Assembly (NCBI RefSeq): GCF_003971235.1
Contig: NZ_CP034661.1
Span: 4,960,001-5,024,000 of the forward strand
DNA length: 64,000 bases
Direction of reading: 5' to 3'
Origin: Chryseobacterium aureum
Lineage (GTDB): Bacteria > Bacteroidota > Bacteroidia > Flavobacteriales > Weeksellaceae
The position numbers were made by a program, and so were the translations under genes. Shown here piece after piece: positions 1 through 9,621 of the stretch. The first letter of the stretch is position 1; the number at the start of each line of letters is the position of its first letter. The notes under the pieces are model-generated. The model was given only the letters and a program-made list of their open reading frames with translations, had not been told where the DNA came from and ran no database searches.

Positions 1-5
1 TGGGT

Positions 6-446
6 GTGAACAAAAATGTTCGGGTCCACCATTGGTATCATCATCTTAAATACCTGGTTGCAGGAATCATCTTCGGGATTATTTTTGTGAAAGCAGAAGT
101 GATCAGCTGGTTCAGAATACAGGAAATGTTCCGGCTGCAGTCTTTTCATATGTATGGAATCATTGGAAGCGCTGTATTGGTGGGCATGATTTCTGTAGGG
201 CTGATCAAAAAATTCAATATAAAAACAATAGATGGTGAACCGATCACACTGACTCCCAAAAAGTTTAATAAAGGTCAGATCTATGGGGGATTGATATTTG
301 GTTTTGGCTGGGCCATTACAGGGGCCTGCCCCGGGCCTTTGTTTGCACAGATCGGAACAGGAGCATTAGCCGTATCCGTTACCCTATTAAGTGCTATTGC
401 AGGAACGTGGGTATACGGCTATGTCCGGGATAAATTACCACATTAA
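6..446 (+). CDS. YeeE/YedE-family membrane protein (sulfur-compound transporter half), start uncertain
   Basis: A 146-residue membrane protein with about four hydrophobic segments (residues ~15-31, 49-67, 92-112, 117-139) and the glycine/proline motif GACPGP at 106-111, which is typical of the YeeE/YedE family. Members move thiosulfate or related sulfur compounds across the inner membrane. In Bacteroidetes the transporter is usually split into two adjacent half-length genes, and this resembles the second half; its partner would lie upstream, outside the window. The first possible start here is GTG, and the frame stays open to the window edge, so the true start may lie further upstream. The family call rests on motif and topology; the substrate is inferred. 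Confidence 0.7.
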   Translation: MNKNVRVHHWYHHLKYLVAGIIFGIIFVKAEVISWFRIQEMFRLQSFHMYGIIGSAVLVGMISVGLIKKFNIKTIDGEPITLTPKKFNKGQIYGGLIFGFGWAITGACPGPLFAQIGTGALAVSVTLLSAIAGTWVYGYVRDKLPH

Positions 447-509
447 AAAAGATCATGATGATGCTTGGAACAAAATAATATCATCCGTTTTTCTTCATTG
501 ACAGTACAT

Positions 510-542
510 AAAGACTGCAGATCATTTTCTGTAGTCTTTTTA
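510..542 (+). terminator. Rho-independent terminator after the YeeE/YedE gene
   Basis: An 11-bp stem (AAAGACTGCAG pairing with CTGTAGTCTTT, one G-U pair) with an 8-base loop, followed by a short T run. It lies 63 bases past the stop codon and before the start of the asparaginase gene. Confidence 0.6.
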
Positions 543-592
543 CTTTTCTACCAGCCGGAAAATTGTTAATTTGTAGGCCTAATAAACCTGAT

Positions 593-1585
593 ATGCAAAG
601 TAGACGAAACTTTATTAAAAAAACCGCTGCAGCCTCTCTTGCACTTGCTGTGAATCCTCTGGATGTAATCGCTAAAGATATTCCTGAAAATCCTAAAGTA
701 ATCAACAAACCCATTGTTCTTTCTACTTGGAATTTCGGATTAAAAGCCAACGAGGAAGCCTGGACAATCCTTGGAAAAGGAGGAAAAGCTCTGGATGCGG
801 TCGAAAAAGGAGTCCGTCTCGTAGAATTAGACCCTAAAGAAAGAAGTGTTGGATACGGAGGTCGTCCGGACAGAGATGGAAGAGTAACACTGGATGCCTG
901 TATTATGGATGAAAACTATAATATCGGTTCCGTTGCATGTCTTGAACACGTTAAAAACCCTATTTCTGTTGCCAGAGCAGTAATGGAAAAAACACCGCAC
1001 GTAATGCTGGTAGGAGATGGAGCATTGCAGTTTGCCCTTTCACAGGGATTTAAAAAAGAAAACCTTCTCACTCCCGAATCAGAAAAAGAATGGAAAGAAT
1101 GGTTAAAAACCAGCCAGTATAAGCCTGTTGCCAATATTGAAAACCATGATACCATAGGAATGATCGCTTTGGATGCGCAGGGCAATCTTTCCGGTGCCTG
1201 TACAACAAGCGGAATGGCTTTCAAAATGCACGGCAGAGTAGGAGATTCCCCGATTATCGGAGCAGGTCTGTTTGTAGATAATGAAGTTGGAGCCGCTACA
1301 GCTACCGGTCATGGCGAAGAAGTAATAAGAACAGTGGGAACCCATCTGGTGGTTGAACTGATGAGACAAGGCAGAAATCCACAGGAAGCCTGCAAAGAAG
1401 CCGTGGAGAGAATTGTAAAAATCAATCAGCGAAGAAACAAAAACCTGAAAGATATCCAGGTAGGTTTTATAGCCATCAATAAAAAGGGAGAATATGGATC
1501 TTACTGTATTCAGGACGGCTTCAACTTTGCTGTTTACGATCAGAAAGGAAACCGCCTTGAAAAACCTGAATTTGCTTTAAAATAA
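593..1585 (+). CDS. N4-(beta-N-acetylglucosaminyl)-L-asparaginase (glycosylasparaginase), Tat-exported
   Basis: Ntn-hydrolase that splits the GlcNAc-asparagine bond of N-glycoproteins and activates itself by autoproteolysis. From the ATG at 593 the protein has 330 residues and begins with a twin-arginine signal (Arg4-Arg5 in SRRNFIKK, then an Ala/Leu-rich stretch), so export to the periplasm in folded form is expected. The HDTIGM motif supplies the predicted catalytic Thr187, which would become the N-terminus of the small chain after cleavage; GRVGDSP (214-220) and TGHGEE (238-243) form the usual substrate pocket. The same enzyme is well studied from the related Elizabethkingia (Flavobacterium) meningosepticum. 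An in-frame TTG 30 bases upstream is less likely because it would bury the Tat motif. Confidence 0.92.
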   Translation: MQSRRNFIKKTAAASLALAVNPLDVIAKDIPENPKVINKPIVLSTWNFGLKANEEAWTILGKGGKALDAVEKGVRLVELDPKERSVGYGGRPDRDGRVTLDACIMDENYNIGSVACLEHVKNPISVARAVMEKTPHVMLVGDGALQFALSQGFKKENLLTPESEKEWKEWLKTSQYKPVANIENHDTIGMIALDAQGNLSGACTTSGMAFKMHGRVGDSPIIGAGLFVDNEVGAATATGHGEEVIRTVGTHLVVELMRQGRNPQEACKEAVERIVKINQRRNKNLKDIQVGFIAINKKGEYGSYCIQDGFNFAVYDQKGNRLEKPEFALK

Positions 1586-1723
1586 TTGTATAATAAAAGC
1601 AAGAAATAACCAGAGTTATAAATAAATTTTATCGGAGATAAAATCCTTGCGACCTAAAAGAATGCTACAGGAAAAATCTTTGTGCCTTTGCGTTATTCCA
1701 ACAAAAATTAAAAATTCAATAGA

Positions 1724-1776
1724 AATGGGCTTTAGCCCATTTAAACAAATTAATGACACCAATTGGCTTTAGCCAA
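1724..1776. repeat. Paired short palindromes with a GGCTTTAGCC core
   Basis: Two perfect palindromes lie close together: AATGGGCTTTAGCCCATT at 1724-1741 and TTGGCTTTAGCCAA at 1763-1776. A third copy of the core occurs at 34751-34768. Just upstream (about 1640-1700) is the phrase 'CTTTGTGCCTTTGCGTTATTCC', related to the 190-bp repeats at 50161-50700. These look like dispersed intergenic palindromes. Confidence 0.6.
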
Positions 1777-1788
1777 AACATAACAAAT

Positions 1789-2343
1789 ATGAAAAGAACG
1801 ATGATGGCTTCCTTATTTCTCATCATAGCATGTAAGGAAGAAAAGAAGGAGATTAAAACAGTCGTAGAACCACAGCAAACAGAAAGGAAAATGGTTCAGA
1901 ACAATCAATCCAATGAAGCAGAAGAAGCGAAAAAGTGGTTAGAAAAAAGCATTTTAGATTATTTTAAAGCCGATATTGGAAACGGAGAAAAGAATTTGCA
2001 GAAAATCACCACAAAAGACTATTTTGAATATAAGACAGATGCCATGAATGTGGATCTGGATGTAGACGGAAGTCTTACGGAAAAAGAATTTCAGGATCAA
2101 TGGAAGTCTAAGTTTGATCCCCGTAAAGCAGGTATTGGGATCGGATTTCTTATCCCTGCACAGGATTGGATCAATATTGAAGTGGAAAGCTGTGATCTCA
2201 AATCCTCTTCTAAAGATGAATATGTCTTCAGTGTTGTGCTGAGAGATGACGGCTTTAAAGCTCATTATCCCTCTGTTATAAAAGTAGTAAAAGAAAACGG
2301 ATCATTTCTGATTGCAGATGTACTTCAGGATGAACCAAAGTAA
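1789..2343 (+). CDS. Putative lipoprotein of unknown function
   Basis: I do not recognise a family. From the ATG at 1789 the protein has 184 residues and begins with a short lipoprotein signal ending LIIAC (Cys15), followed by a charged Lys/Glu-rich linker to about residue 55. The remainder (about 60-184) looks like a compact alpha/beta domain of the NTF2/SnoaL size class, but this is only a guess from length. The longer ORF starting at 1753 would run through a palindromic repeat and bury the signal peptide, so it was rejected. cutC follows 20 bases downstream and may be cotranscribed. Confidence 0.6.
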   Translation: MKRTMMASLFLIIACKEEKKEIKTVVEPQQTERKMVQNNQSNEAEEAKKWLEKSILDYFKADIGNGEKNLQKITTKDYFEYKTDAMNVDLDVDGSLTEKEFQDQWKSKFDPRKAGIGIGFLIPAQDWINIEVESCDLKSSSKDEYVFSVVLRDDGFKAHYPSVIKVVKENGSFLIADVLQDEPK

Positions 2344-2363
2344 ATTTAAATAGAAATCATACC

Positions 2364-3026
2364 ATGTCAAAAATAGAAATAGCTTGTTTTAACCCTGAAT
2401 CAGCAGTGATTGCTTTTGAAAACGGAGCAGACAGAATAGAATTATGTGATGGGCTCAGTGAAGGTGGAACCACTCCGGGTTTTGAAACATTGAAGAACCT
2501 TCGTGAAAAAATGACCATCCCGATCTTTGTAATGATCCGTCCCAGAGGAGGAGATTTTACTTATACAGATTCAGAATTTGAGCAGATGAAAAATGATTTG
2601 GTTCGGTTAAAATCTTTAAACGCAGACGGATTTGTATTTGGTATTCTGGATGAAAATGATGAGGTTAATGTAGATCAGAATAAAGCTTTAGTCCAGCTGG
2701 CAGCGCCACTTCCCTGTACTTTCCACCGCGCATTTGACCGCGCCGCAAGTCTGGAGGATTCTTTGGAAAAAGTTATTGAATGCGGTTTTACAACCATCCT
2801 TACTTCCGGACAGAAACCTAATGTATCTGAAGGAAAGGAAAACCTTAAAAAGCTGGTCGAACTTTCAGATGGAAGGATAGAAATCCTGGTTGGAGGCGGA
2901 CTTCGCTCATCCAATATCGAAGAAATAAGATCTGTTACCAATGCTAATTACTTCCATTCTTCAGCGATTACGGATGGTGGTGCTTTTGCCAACCCTGATG
3001 AGGTAGTTGCGTTGAAGAGCAAGTAA
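2364..3026 (+). CDS. cutC: Copper homeostasis protein CutC
   Basis: A 220-residue TIM-barrel protein of the CutC family. The signature IELCDGLSEGGTTP lies at residues 25-38, with FVMIRPRGGDF (55-65) and the late barrel motifs ILTSGQ and ILVGGGLR also present. CutC was linked to copper tolerance in E. coli, but its enzymatic role is not established and in that species the phenotype is partly attributed to a small RNA, so the name is by family only. It is slightly shorter than the usual 240-250 residues but appears complete. It follows the lipoprotein gene by 20 bases. Confidence 0.88.
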   Translation: MSKIEIACFNPESAVIAFENGADRIELCDGLSEGGTTPGFETLKNLREKMTIPIFVMIRPRGGDFTYTDSEFEQMKNDLVRLKSLNADGFVFGILDENDEVNVDQNKALVQLAAPLPCTFHRAFDRAASLEDSLEKVIECGFTTILTSGQKPNVSEGKENLKKLVELSDGRIEILVGGGLRSSNIEEIRSVTNANYFHSSAITDGGAFANPDEVVALKSK

Positions 3027-3045
3027 AACAATAATATACGCCCAG

Positions 3046-3117
3046 TTTGTCATTCCAAGCGCAGCGTGGAATCTAAATTTTCAGAGTAGAGATTCCTTCG
3101 TTCCTCGGAATGACAAA
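3046..3117. repeat. Palindromic intergenic repeat, TTTGTCATTCC...GGAATGACAAA
   Basis: The ends TTTGTCATTCC and GGAATGACAAA are perfect reverse complements, with GGAATCT...AGATTCC nested inside, giving a long imperfect hairpin. Related arms appear at 6771-6883 and 40322-40427. It could also act as a terminator for cutC, although there is no T run. Confidence 0.6.
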
Positions 3118-3155
3118 ATCACTGGTATTGTAATGATACAAAAATAAAATTATTG

Positions 3156-5624
3156 ATGAATAGAACGATCCTTTTTGCTTTCCTTTTCACGCAGAATATT
3201 CTTTCTGCACAGTTTTCGCAAAGGAATCTGTCTTCCGAGAACTGGCAGTTCAGAAATTCAAAAGACCAAAACTGGCTTCCTGCGAAAATTCCGGGAACCG
3301 TTCATCTGGATTTAATGCATAACAAGATCATTCCGGATCCTTACAAAGATGAAAATGAAAAAAAAGTACAGTGGATAGAAAATGAAGACTGGGACTATCA
3401 GACCACATTTACAGTTTCTTCCCGGGAATTACAGAATGATAATATTGATCTTGTTTTTAACGGATTGGATACCTTCTCTGAAATTTATCTCAATGGCAGA
3501 CTGTTAAAGAAAACCGATAACATGTTCCGTAAATGGGAAATTCCCGTGAAAGACTACCTGAAGGCGGGAAAGAATACAATACAGATTAAGTTGAGTTCAG
3601 CTGTCAATACCGGGAAGGAATTAGCCAAAAAAGTTCCTTTCACCATGCCGGAATCACCCAGAAGCTTTGTGAGAAAAGCACAATATCAGTTTGGATGGGA
3701 TTGGGGACCAAGATTGGTCACTGCAGGAATCTGGAAAGACGTTCAGCTGGAATTCTGGAATAATGCTAAAATCATTACGGTTAAAGATATTCAGAAAAGA
3801 TCCGATCAAGGCATAAATGATTTACATTTTGATGTAGAAATTTATGCACAAAAATCAGGAGACTACAGCTTAGAACTCAATAAAATCCATCAAAAGATAG
3901 CTTTACAAAAAGGAACCAATACCATTTCGGTTCCTTATGAAACACGCGGAATGAAGCTCTGGCAGCCTAATGGATGCGGGGAAGCAAACCTCTATGATTT
4001 TGAAGTACAACTTTTAAAAAATGATAAAAATATTGACCGTAAAAATATCAGAATTGGATTAAGAACGGTAGAACTGATACAGGAAAAAGACGCAAAAGGA
4101 AAATCATTTTATTTTAAAGTAAACGGAAAGCCATTGTACATCAAAGGAACCAACTGGATTCCGGGAGACAGCTTTTCACCCAGAATGACCAAAGAAAAAT
4201 ACCGGAAACTGATCAAAGATACCAAAGATGCCAATATGAATATGATCCGCATCTGGGGAGGAGGAATCTATGAAGATGACGAATTTTACAAAGCCTGTGA
4301 TGAAAACGGAATCCTGGTCTGGCAGGATTTTATGTTTGCAGGAAGCTTTTATCCGGCAGACGAAGCTTTTTTAAACAATGTAAAAGAAGAAGTAAAAGAT
4401 CAGGTCAGCAGACTTCAGAATCATCCGTCCATTGCCCTGTGGTGCGGAAATAATGAAATTGATGAAGCCATTGTCAACTGGGGATATCAGAAACAGTTCA
4501 ACTATTCAAAAAATGACTCCTTACAGGTTTGGAAAGACTATAAGAAGCTGTTCCATGAAGTGATTCCCAATGCATTGGCAGAAAACCTCAGATCTGATAA
4601 AAATATATACTGGCCAAGCTCTCCATCCATAGGCTGGGGACACCAAGAAAGCTTAACTGAAGGAGATTCCCATTATTGGGGAGTCTGGTGGGGTGAACAA
4701 CCCTTTGAAATATATAACGAAAAAGTAGGACGTTTCATGTCCGAATACGGATTTCAGGGAACACCCACTCTTGAAACCACAAAGTCCATGTTTTCCGGAA
4801 CACCGGATTTAACCCTTCATAATCCAATTATCAAAGCCCATGAGAAGCATGCCCGGGGCTGGGATATCATTAATGAATACCTGAAACGCGATTATAAAAT
4901 CCCGACCGATTTTGTACAATACAATTACGTTTCACAACTATTGCAGGCAAGAGGAATGCAGATGGCCATTGAAGCGCACCGCCGTGCAAAACCCTATAAT
5001 ATGGGAACCCTGTACTGGCAGCTTAACGACTGCTGGCCGGTGGTTTCATGGTCGTCCATAGATTATTTAGGAAACTGGAAAGCCTTCCATTATCAGGCAA
5101 AAAGAAGCTTTGATCCGGTGTTGGTATCAGTAGCCGAGACCGATAAAAGTTATGATGTTTATCTGATCAGTGATTTATTGAAGGATTTTAAAGCAGACAC
5201 AAAGTTTGAATTAATTGATTTTAAAGGGAAAACACTTTGGGAATCAAATCAATCAGATATTATCAATGCGGATGTAAGTAAGAAAATTAGAAGCATCAGT
5301 AAATCAGAACTCGCTCAGTTTGATTTGTCCGGAGCAGTTTTAAAAATCAGTTCTGATAAAGATTCAAAATTTGAAAAGCTGTTCTTTTTTAATAAACCTA
5401 AAGATTTAAAACTCTCAAAACCGGAAATTAGAATCAAAAAAATATCACCCACTGAAATTGAATTATCAACGGACATCTTGGCAAAAAATGTTTACCTGAT
5501 CGGAGAGACTCACTTCAGTGATAACTTCTTTGATCTGTTACCGGGAACTTCAAAAAGAATCAACCTTTCAAAACCTCTGGAAAAAATTGAAGTGATGAGC
5601 CTTTGGGATGTGATGAAGGAGTAA
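3156..5624 (+). CDS. Glycoside hydrolase family 2 beta-mannosidase, exported
   Basis: An 822-residue exo-acting GH2 enzyme that should remove terminal beta-mannose from mannans or N-glycan fragments. A Sec signal (about residues 1-18, ending LSAQ) is followed by the sugar-binding jelly-roll (~25-200), an immunoglobulin-like domain and the TIM barrel (~310-650). The predicted acid/base is Glu434 in WCGNNEID and the nucleophile Glu530 in MSEYGFQG; both motifs favour beta-mannosidase over beta-galactosidase or glucuronidase. ATG at 3156 is preferred to the TTG one codon earlier. Together with the glycosylasparaginase 1.6 kb upstream it suggests glycoprotein glycan trimming, but the genes are separated by other genes and repeats. 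Confidence 0.9.
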   Translation: MNRTILFAFLFTQNILSAQFSQRNLSSENWQFRNSKDQNWLPAKIPGTVHLDLMHNKIIPDPYKDENEKKVQWIENEDWDYQTTFTVSSRELQNDNIDLVFNGLDTFSEIYLNGRLLKKTDNMFRKWEIPVKDYLKAGKNTIQIKLSSAVNTGKELAKKVPFTMPESPRSFVRKAQYQFGWDWGPRLVTAGIWKDVQLEFWNNAKIITVKDIQKRSDQGINDLHFDVEIYAQKSGDYSLELNKIHQKIALQKGTNTISVPYETRGMKLWQPNGCGEANLYDFEVQLLKNDKNIDRKNIRIGLRTVELIQEKDAKGKSFYFKVNGKPLYIKGTNWIPGDSFSPRMTKEKYRKLIKDTKDANMNMIRIWGGGIYEDDEFYKACDENGILVWQDFMFAGSFYPADEAFLNNVKEEVKDQVSRLQNHPSIALWCGNNEIDEAIVNWGYQKQFNYSKNDSLQVWKDYKKLFHEVIPNALAENLRSDKNIYWPSSPSIGWGHQESLTEGDSHYWGVWWGEQPFEIYNEKVGRFMSEYGFQGTPTLETTKSMFSGTPDLTLHNPIIKAHEKHARGWDIINEYLKRDYKIPTDFVQYNYVSQLLQARGMQMAIEAHRRAKPYNMGTLYWQLNDCWPVVSWSSIDYLGNWKAFHYQAKRSFDPVLVSVAETDKSYDVYLISDLLKDFKADTKFELIDFKGKTLWESNQSDIINADVSKKIRSISKSELAQFDLSGAVLKISSDKDSKFEKLFFFNKPKDLKLSKPEIRIKKISPTEIELSTDILAKNVYLIGETHFSDNFFDLLPGTSKRINLSKPLEKIEVMSLWDVMKE

Positions 5625-5668
5625 AATCTATTTTTGAAGAAAGCTTAAAATATCCGTAAAAGTTCTCC

Positions 5669-5701
5669 AAACCTTACAGGTTTTCAAAACCTGTAAGGTT
5701 T
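5669..5701. repeat. 16-bp perfect inverted repeat, possible bidirectional terminator
   Basis: AAACCTTACAGGTTTT and its exact reverse complement are separated by a single C, so the RNA would form a hairpin with a few central bases unpaired. There is no clear T run. It ends the beta-mannosidase transcript or is one of the common Bacteroidetes intergenic palindromes. Confidence 0.65.
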
Positions 5702-5801
5702 AAATGTCTTATCCCACTGGAAATTCTACAGAAAAAAATATGATTTTTACCCGTCCAACTCAAAAATCAGCCGTAAATTTGTACCATATTTCTTGATAAT
5801 T

Positions 5802-6710
5802 ATGGTAAATTTTGTTCTGATTGCAGTGTGTATCATTGCAGGAATGGTATTCAAAGCAACAAAATCTATCCACCCCGATGCCCACAAAGGTATCAACACC
5901 TGGATTCTTTATCTTGCTCTTCCGGCAGTTTCGTTTAAATATCTGCCCAAAGTGAAATGGACAGCAGAAATGCTGTTCCCGATAGCGGCTACATTCTTAA
6001 TTTCTGTATGCTGCTTCTTTTTTATGATGCTCTACAGCAAGAGCAGAGGATATTCCAGGCGTTCCAGAAGTACTTTAGAATTAGCAAGCGGGTACAGCAA
6101 TACGTCATTCATAGGATTCCCTTTAATCAGTGCCTTTTATGGCGAAGGACTGCTGAGCATTGCCATTATCTGTGATCAGACCATGTTTTTTGCCCTTTCC
6201 ACGCTCGGAATTATTGCCGCAGTGAAAGGAGGAAGCAAATCCGGAAAAGTAAGTGCCCTATTCATTTTAAAAAGACTTGTCACATTTCCTCCATTAATAG
6301 GATGCATCTCCGCTTTAGTATTGTCACAGTTCATAGATTTTACTTTTGCAGAACCGTTTTTTGATAAACTGGCAGCCACAGTAAGTCCATTGGCTTTATT
6401 TTCAGTCGGATTACAGCTGAAGTTCAACGGATGGAAAAAACTGATTCCCCAGATGTCGATGTCGATGCTCTATAAATTAATTCTGGCACCCGCCATTGTT
6501 CTGGGAATGGCTCTGTTATTCGGAATAAAAGGAGATGTGGCAAAAATTACAGTTTTTGAGGCTGCAATGCCTACACTCGTTACCTCAAGTATCATTGCCG
6601 AACAGTTCAGGCTGAATACAAAACTCACCAATCTGATCATTGGAGTAAGCATTCTCGTCGGATTTTTTACCTCTGCATTCTGGTATGAGATGACACAATT
6701 GCTTTTTTAA
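5802..6710 (+). CDS. AEC-family transporter (auxin efflux carrier superfamily)
   Basis: A 302-residue integral membrane protein of the Mem_trans family, with two sets of five hydrophobic segments (for example ~2-18, 33-50, 60-81 and a second bundle from ~160). Known bacterial members move malate, malonate or other small organic anions; the substrate here is unknown. The N-terminus MVNFVLIAVCIIAG starting at ATG 5802 fits the family start; the TTG nine bases upstream is less likely. Flanking repeats on both sides suggest it is transcribed alone. Confidence 0.8.
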   Translation: MVNFVLIAVCIIAGMVFKATKSIHPDAHKGINTWILYLALPAVSFKYLPKVKWTAEMLFPIAATFLISVCCFFFMMLYSKSRGYSRRSRSTLELASGYSNTSFIGFPLISAFYGEGLLSIAIICDQTMFFALSTLGIIAAVKGGSKSGKVSALFILKRLVTFPPLIGCISALVLSQFIDFTFAEPFFDKLAATVSPLALFSVGLQLKFNGWKKLIPQMSMSMLYKLILAPAIVLGMALLFGIKGDVAKITVFEAAMPTLVTSSIIAEQFRLNTKLTNLIIGVSILVGFFTSAFWYEMTQLLF

Positions 6711-7012
6711 CCATTTATGAATTCTTTCTTTGGTACTTTCTGAATTTGTGCTGTTCTTTTATCTACACGCTTTGTCATTCCTAGGAATCCAGCCGCCTAT
6801 CAAAGTATTCTTTTTAATTAAAAAATTACTACAATTTTAGATTTTAAAATATCTGAATCGTTTAGATTCCTACGGAATGGACAGAAGGAAGAGAAAGTAG
6901 AGAATATCATACAGTTTTTTTTTTTCCAGGCTTTGTTAAACAACATGAAAGAACATCTGTAAAGTTGCAGTTCTCTCAGGAAAATTCTAATTTTACATTT
7001 TAAATATTTCCC
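6711..7012. repeat. 302-base intergenic region with two palindromic repeat arms
   Basis: The region holds TTTGTCATTCCTAGGAATCC at 6771-6790 and AGATTCCTACGGAATGGACA at 6864-6883. Both belong to the same repeat family as 3046-3117 and 40322-40427; the GATTCCTACGGAAT core is identical at 6865 and 40322. The rest is AT-rich. I see no good TAnnTTTG promoter for priA and no coding capacity I would trust. Confidence 0.5.
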
Positions 7013-9460
7013 TTGCAGTACGCTCAAATTGTTTTACCCCTGAACCTCAAAGGATCTTTTACTTATAAAGTTCCTGAAGAAATGATGCCTGAAATACAAA
7101 TTGGTATGCGCGTTCTGGTACCCTTCGGTGGAAAAAAAATCTATACAGGAATTGTATTTGAACTTCATAATAATGCACCGGAAAACTTTGTGGCAAAAGA
7201 AGTCATCAGTATGCTGGATGAGCAGCCGATTATGCCTGAAGAGCAGATCAATTTCTGGAACTGGCTCTCCGGGTATTACATGTGCAGCCTGGGAGAAATT
7301 TATAGATTTTCATTTCCTTCCTCGTTAAAACTGGAAAGTGAAACCTATTTAAAATTAAAACCCGGTGCTGTTGTTGATTTTGAAAATCTGGATGTCAACG
7401 AAATGTATCTCATTCAGGCATTGGAAGTCCGCCAGCTTATCAATCTGACGGATATTGAAGCTTTTATTCCTAAAAAGGATATCATCAGAACCATTAATTC
7501 ACTGATTGATCTTCAGTACATTGAAATTGATGAGAAAATTGCCGAGAAATACAGGGCGAAAGAAGTAGCATATGTCAGAATTAATGATGAGGTTCTGGCC
7601 AATCAGAACCTTACGGATGTACTCTTAAAACTGAGCAGGGCTCAAAAACAGAAAGATCTGTTTCTTCTTATTTTGGAAAAACAGACTGAACACCCGGATA
7701 TTCCTGTTAAAAAGTCTGAACTCTTTGAAGACGGGTACTTCGGAAGTTCCCATTTAAAGCCTTTGGCAGATAAGGGGCTTGTAGAGGAATATTACATGCA
7801 AAAAGACAGAATTGAAGGGTATGAAGGAGAAATTGAGGAACTCGAAGAACTGTCTGAACAGCAGAAATTGGCCAAATCTGAGATTGATGAAGCCTTTGAA
7901 GAAGGGAAAAATGTCCTGCTTCATGGGGTTACTTCATCAGGAAAAACCCATATTTATTTAGAAAAAATTGAAGAATGCATCAGAGACGGAAAAAATGTTC
8001 TGTTTTTACTTCCTGAAATTTCTCTGACCAAACAGATTACCCAGAGATTAGAAAAAAAATACGGCAGACAGCTTGGCTTTTATCATCAGAAACTAACAGA
8101 TTTTGAAAGGGTAGAAGTATGGAGGAGAATCAGGCAGAATGATATCCGTATTCTGGTAGGAACCCGTAATGCTCTGTTTTTGCCTTATCAGAATCTCGGG
8201 CTTATTGTTGTAGATGAAGAACATGATTCAGCATACAGGCCAAGAGAAGTTTCTCCTTATTTTAATGCTAAAGATGCCTCATTAGTTCTGGGAGGATTTT
8301 ACAAGGCCGGTGTGATCTTAGGATCAGCAACCCCTTCTGTTGAAAGCTATTACAGAGCACGGAAAGATAAAATGAAATATGTTTTCCTGAATGAAAGATT
8401 CGGGAATGTGAATCTGCCGGAATATGAACTGATTAATTTCAAGGAAGCCCAGGAATCTAAAAAGGTTTCAGGAAATTTTTCCCTGGCGCTGATTGATGAA
8501 ATAAAGAAAACGGTGGATGAAAACAATCAGGCCATTGTTTTACACAACCGCCGTGGTTATGCCAATGTAATTGAATGTGAAAGCTGTGGCTACGTGAATT
8601 ACTGCTCCAATTGTGACGTGGTAATGACCTACCACAAGGCAGCCAATGAAATGAAGTGCCATTATTGCGGACAAAGAGCCTCCAAGCCAAGAACCTGCCC
8701 GAAATGCAATTCCGAAAAGCTGAATGAAAGAGGAGTAGGCGTAGAGCAGATTCATGAGGAAATTTCCAAACTGTTTCCTGATAATGAGGTAGACAGAATG
8801 GATGTGGATTCTATGCGTAAGAAATTTGCCTACGAAAAACTGTATGAAAAAATTGAGGACGGAGAAACCGATATTATTGTGGGAACACAAATGATTTCCA
8901 AAGGACTTGATTTTGACCATATCGAACTGGTCACGATTCCTAAAGCAGACTCCTTATTATATGTACAGGATTTCAGAGCAGAAGAAAGAGCTTATCAGCT
9001 CATTACACAGGTTTCAGGAAGAGCAGGAAGAGTTTCCGGAAAAGGAAAAATCCTGATTCAGACCTATAATCCTGAGCATTCTGTATTTCAGCTGATCAAG
9101 ATGAATAACCCTGCAAAAATCTACAAATACATCCTTACAGAACGTCAGAAATTCCATTATCCGCCTTTTACCAAGCTTATTATGATTGAAATGAAGCACA
9201 GAAAAGAAGATAAGGTAGACCGTGCTTCTCAGTTTTTGGGTTCTATCCTGAGAAAATATCTTCCGGAGGATTGTGTTTTAGGCCCTGAAAGAGCCCAGAT
9301 TGCAAGACTGAATAATTTGTATCAATTCCAGATTATGCTGAAACTTCCCCGTGGAAAAAAATATGAGGAATTCAAAAACAGGGTTTTGATAAGTTTGAAA
9401 GAATTTGATGAAATTACTGCTTATCAAAGTATTAAAAAAGATATTTTTGTGGATTTTTAA
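7013..9460 (+). CDS. priA: Primosomal protein N' (PriA), replication restart helicase
   Basis: An 815-residue superfamily 2 DNA helicase that recognises abandoned forks and reloads the replisome. Visible parts are the N-terminal 3'-end-binding domain (~1-100), Walker A GVTSSGKT (305-312), the DEEHD box (401-405) and an eight-cysteine zinc-binding insertion (Cys522 to Cys565, four CxxC pairs), followed by the helicase C lobe with VGTQMISKGLDF. The start is TTG: an in-frame TAA lies 12 bases upstream and no ATG lies between, while MQYAQIVLP is the normal PriA N-terminus. It appears to be a single-gene unit. Confidence 0.96.
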   Translation: MQYAQIVLPLNLKGSFTYKVPEEMMPEIQIGMRVLVPFGGKKIYTGIVFELHNNAPENFVAKEVISMLDEQPIMPEEQINFWNWLSGYYMCSLGEIYRFSFPSSLKLESETYLKLKPGAVVDFENLDVNEMYLIQALEVRQLINLTDIEAFIPKKDIIRTINSLIDLQYIEIDEKIAEKYRAKEVAYVRINDEVLANQNLTDVLLKLSRAQKQKDLFLLILEKQTEHPDIPVKKSELFEDGYFGSSHLKPLADKGLVEEYYMQKDRIEGYEGEIEELEELSEQQKLAKSEIDEAFEEGKNVLLHGVTSSGKTHIYLEKIEECIRDGKNVLFLLPEISLTKQITQRLEKKYGRQLGFYHQKLTDFERVEVWRRIRQNDIRILVGTRNALFLPYQNLGLIVVDEEHDSAYRPREVSPYFNAKDASLVLGGFYKAGVILGSATPSVESYYRARKDKMKYVFLNERFGNVNLPEYELINFKEAQESKKVSGNFSLALIDEIKKTVDENNQAIVLHNRRGYANVIECESCGYVNYCSNCDVVMTYHKAANEMKCHYCGQRASKPRTCPKCNSEKLNERGVGVEQIHEEISKLFPDNEVDRMDVDSMRKKFAYEKLYEKIEDGETDIIVGTQMISKGLDFDHIELVTIPKADSLLYVQDFRAEERAYQLITQVSGRAGRVSGKGKILIQTYNPEHSVFQLIKMNNPAKIYKYILTERQKFHYPPFTKLIMIEMKHRKEDKVDRASQFLGSILRKYLPEDCVLGPERAQIARLNNLYQFQIMLKLPRGKKYEEFKNRVLISLKEFDEITAYQSIKKDIFVDF

Positions 9461-9507
9461 CAATTTTTAACAAACTTTACACTCTTTTATAAGACGCTTG
9501 TAGTTCG

Positions 9508-9533
9508 TTGTATAACAATAATTTCTACTTTTG
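9508..9533 (+). promoter_or_regulatory. Candidate Bacteroidetes promoter for dacB
   Basis: TACTTTTG at 9526-9533 matches the TAnnTTTG -7 consensus. A TTG at 9508-9510 is the nearest -33 candidate, but the 15-base spacer is shorter than usual. It would leave an 80-base 5' leader before dacB. Confidence 0.35.
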
Positions 9534-9621
9534 GACGTTGATTAAGTGTCTGACTTTTTAATGGAATGATTTAACCTATCGTTTTTTATAGAGTCAAAAC
9601 TGTAAAACAAAAAGAAGATAG

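Noticed and set aside
481..750. Minus-strand ORF across the start of the asparaginase gene
   Set aside because: It is antisense to the Tat signal region and runs through the terminator hairpin.
8540..8920. 126-codon minus-strand ORF inside priA
   Set aside because: Antisense to the zinc-binding and helicase region of priA; no start context or homology pattern.
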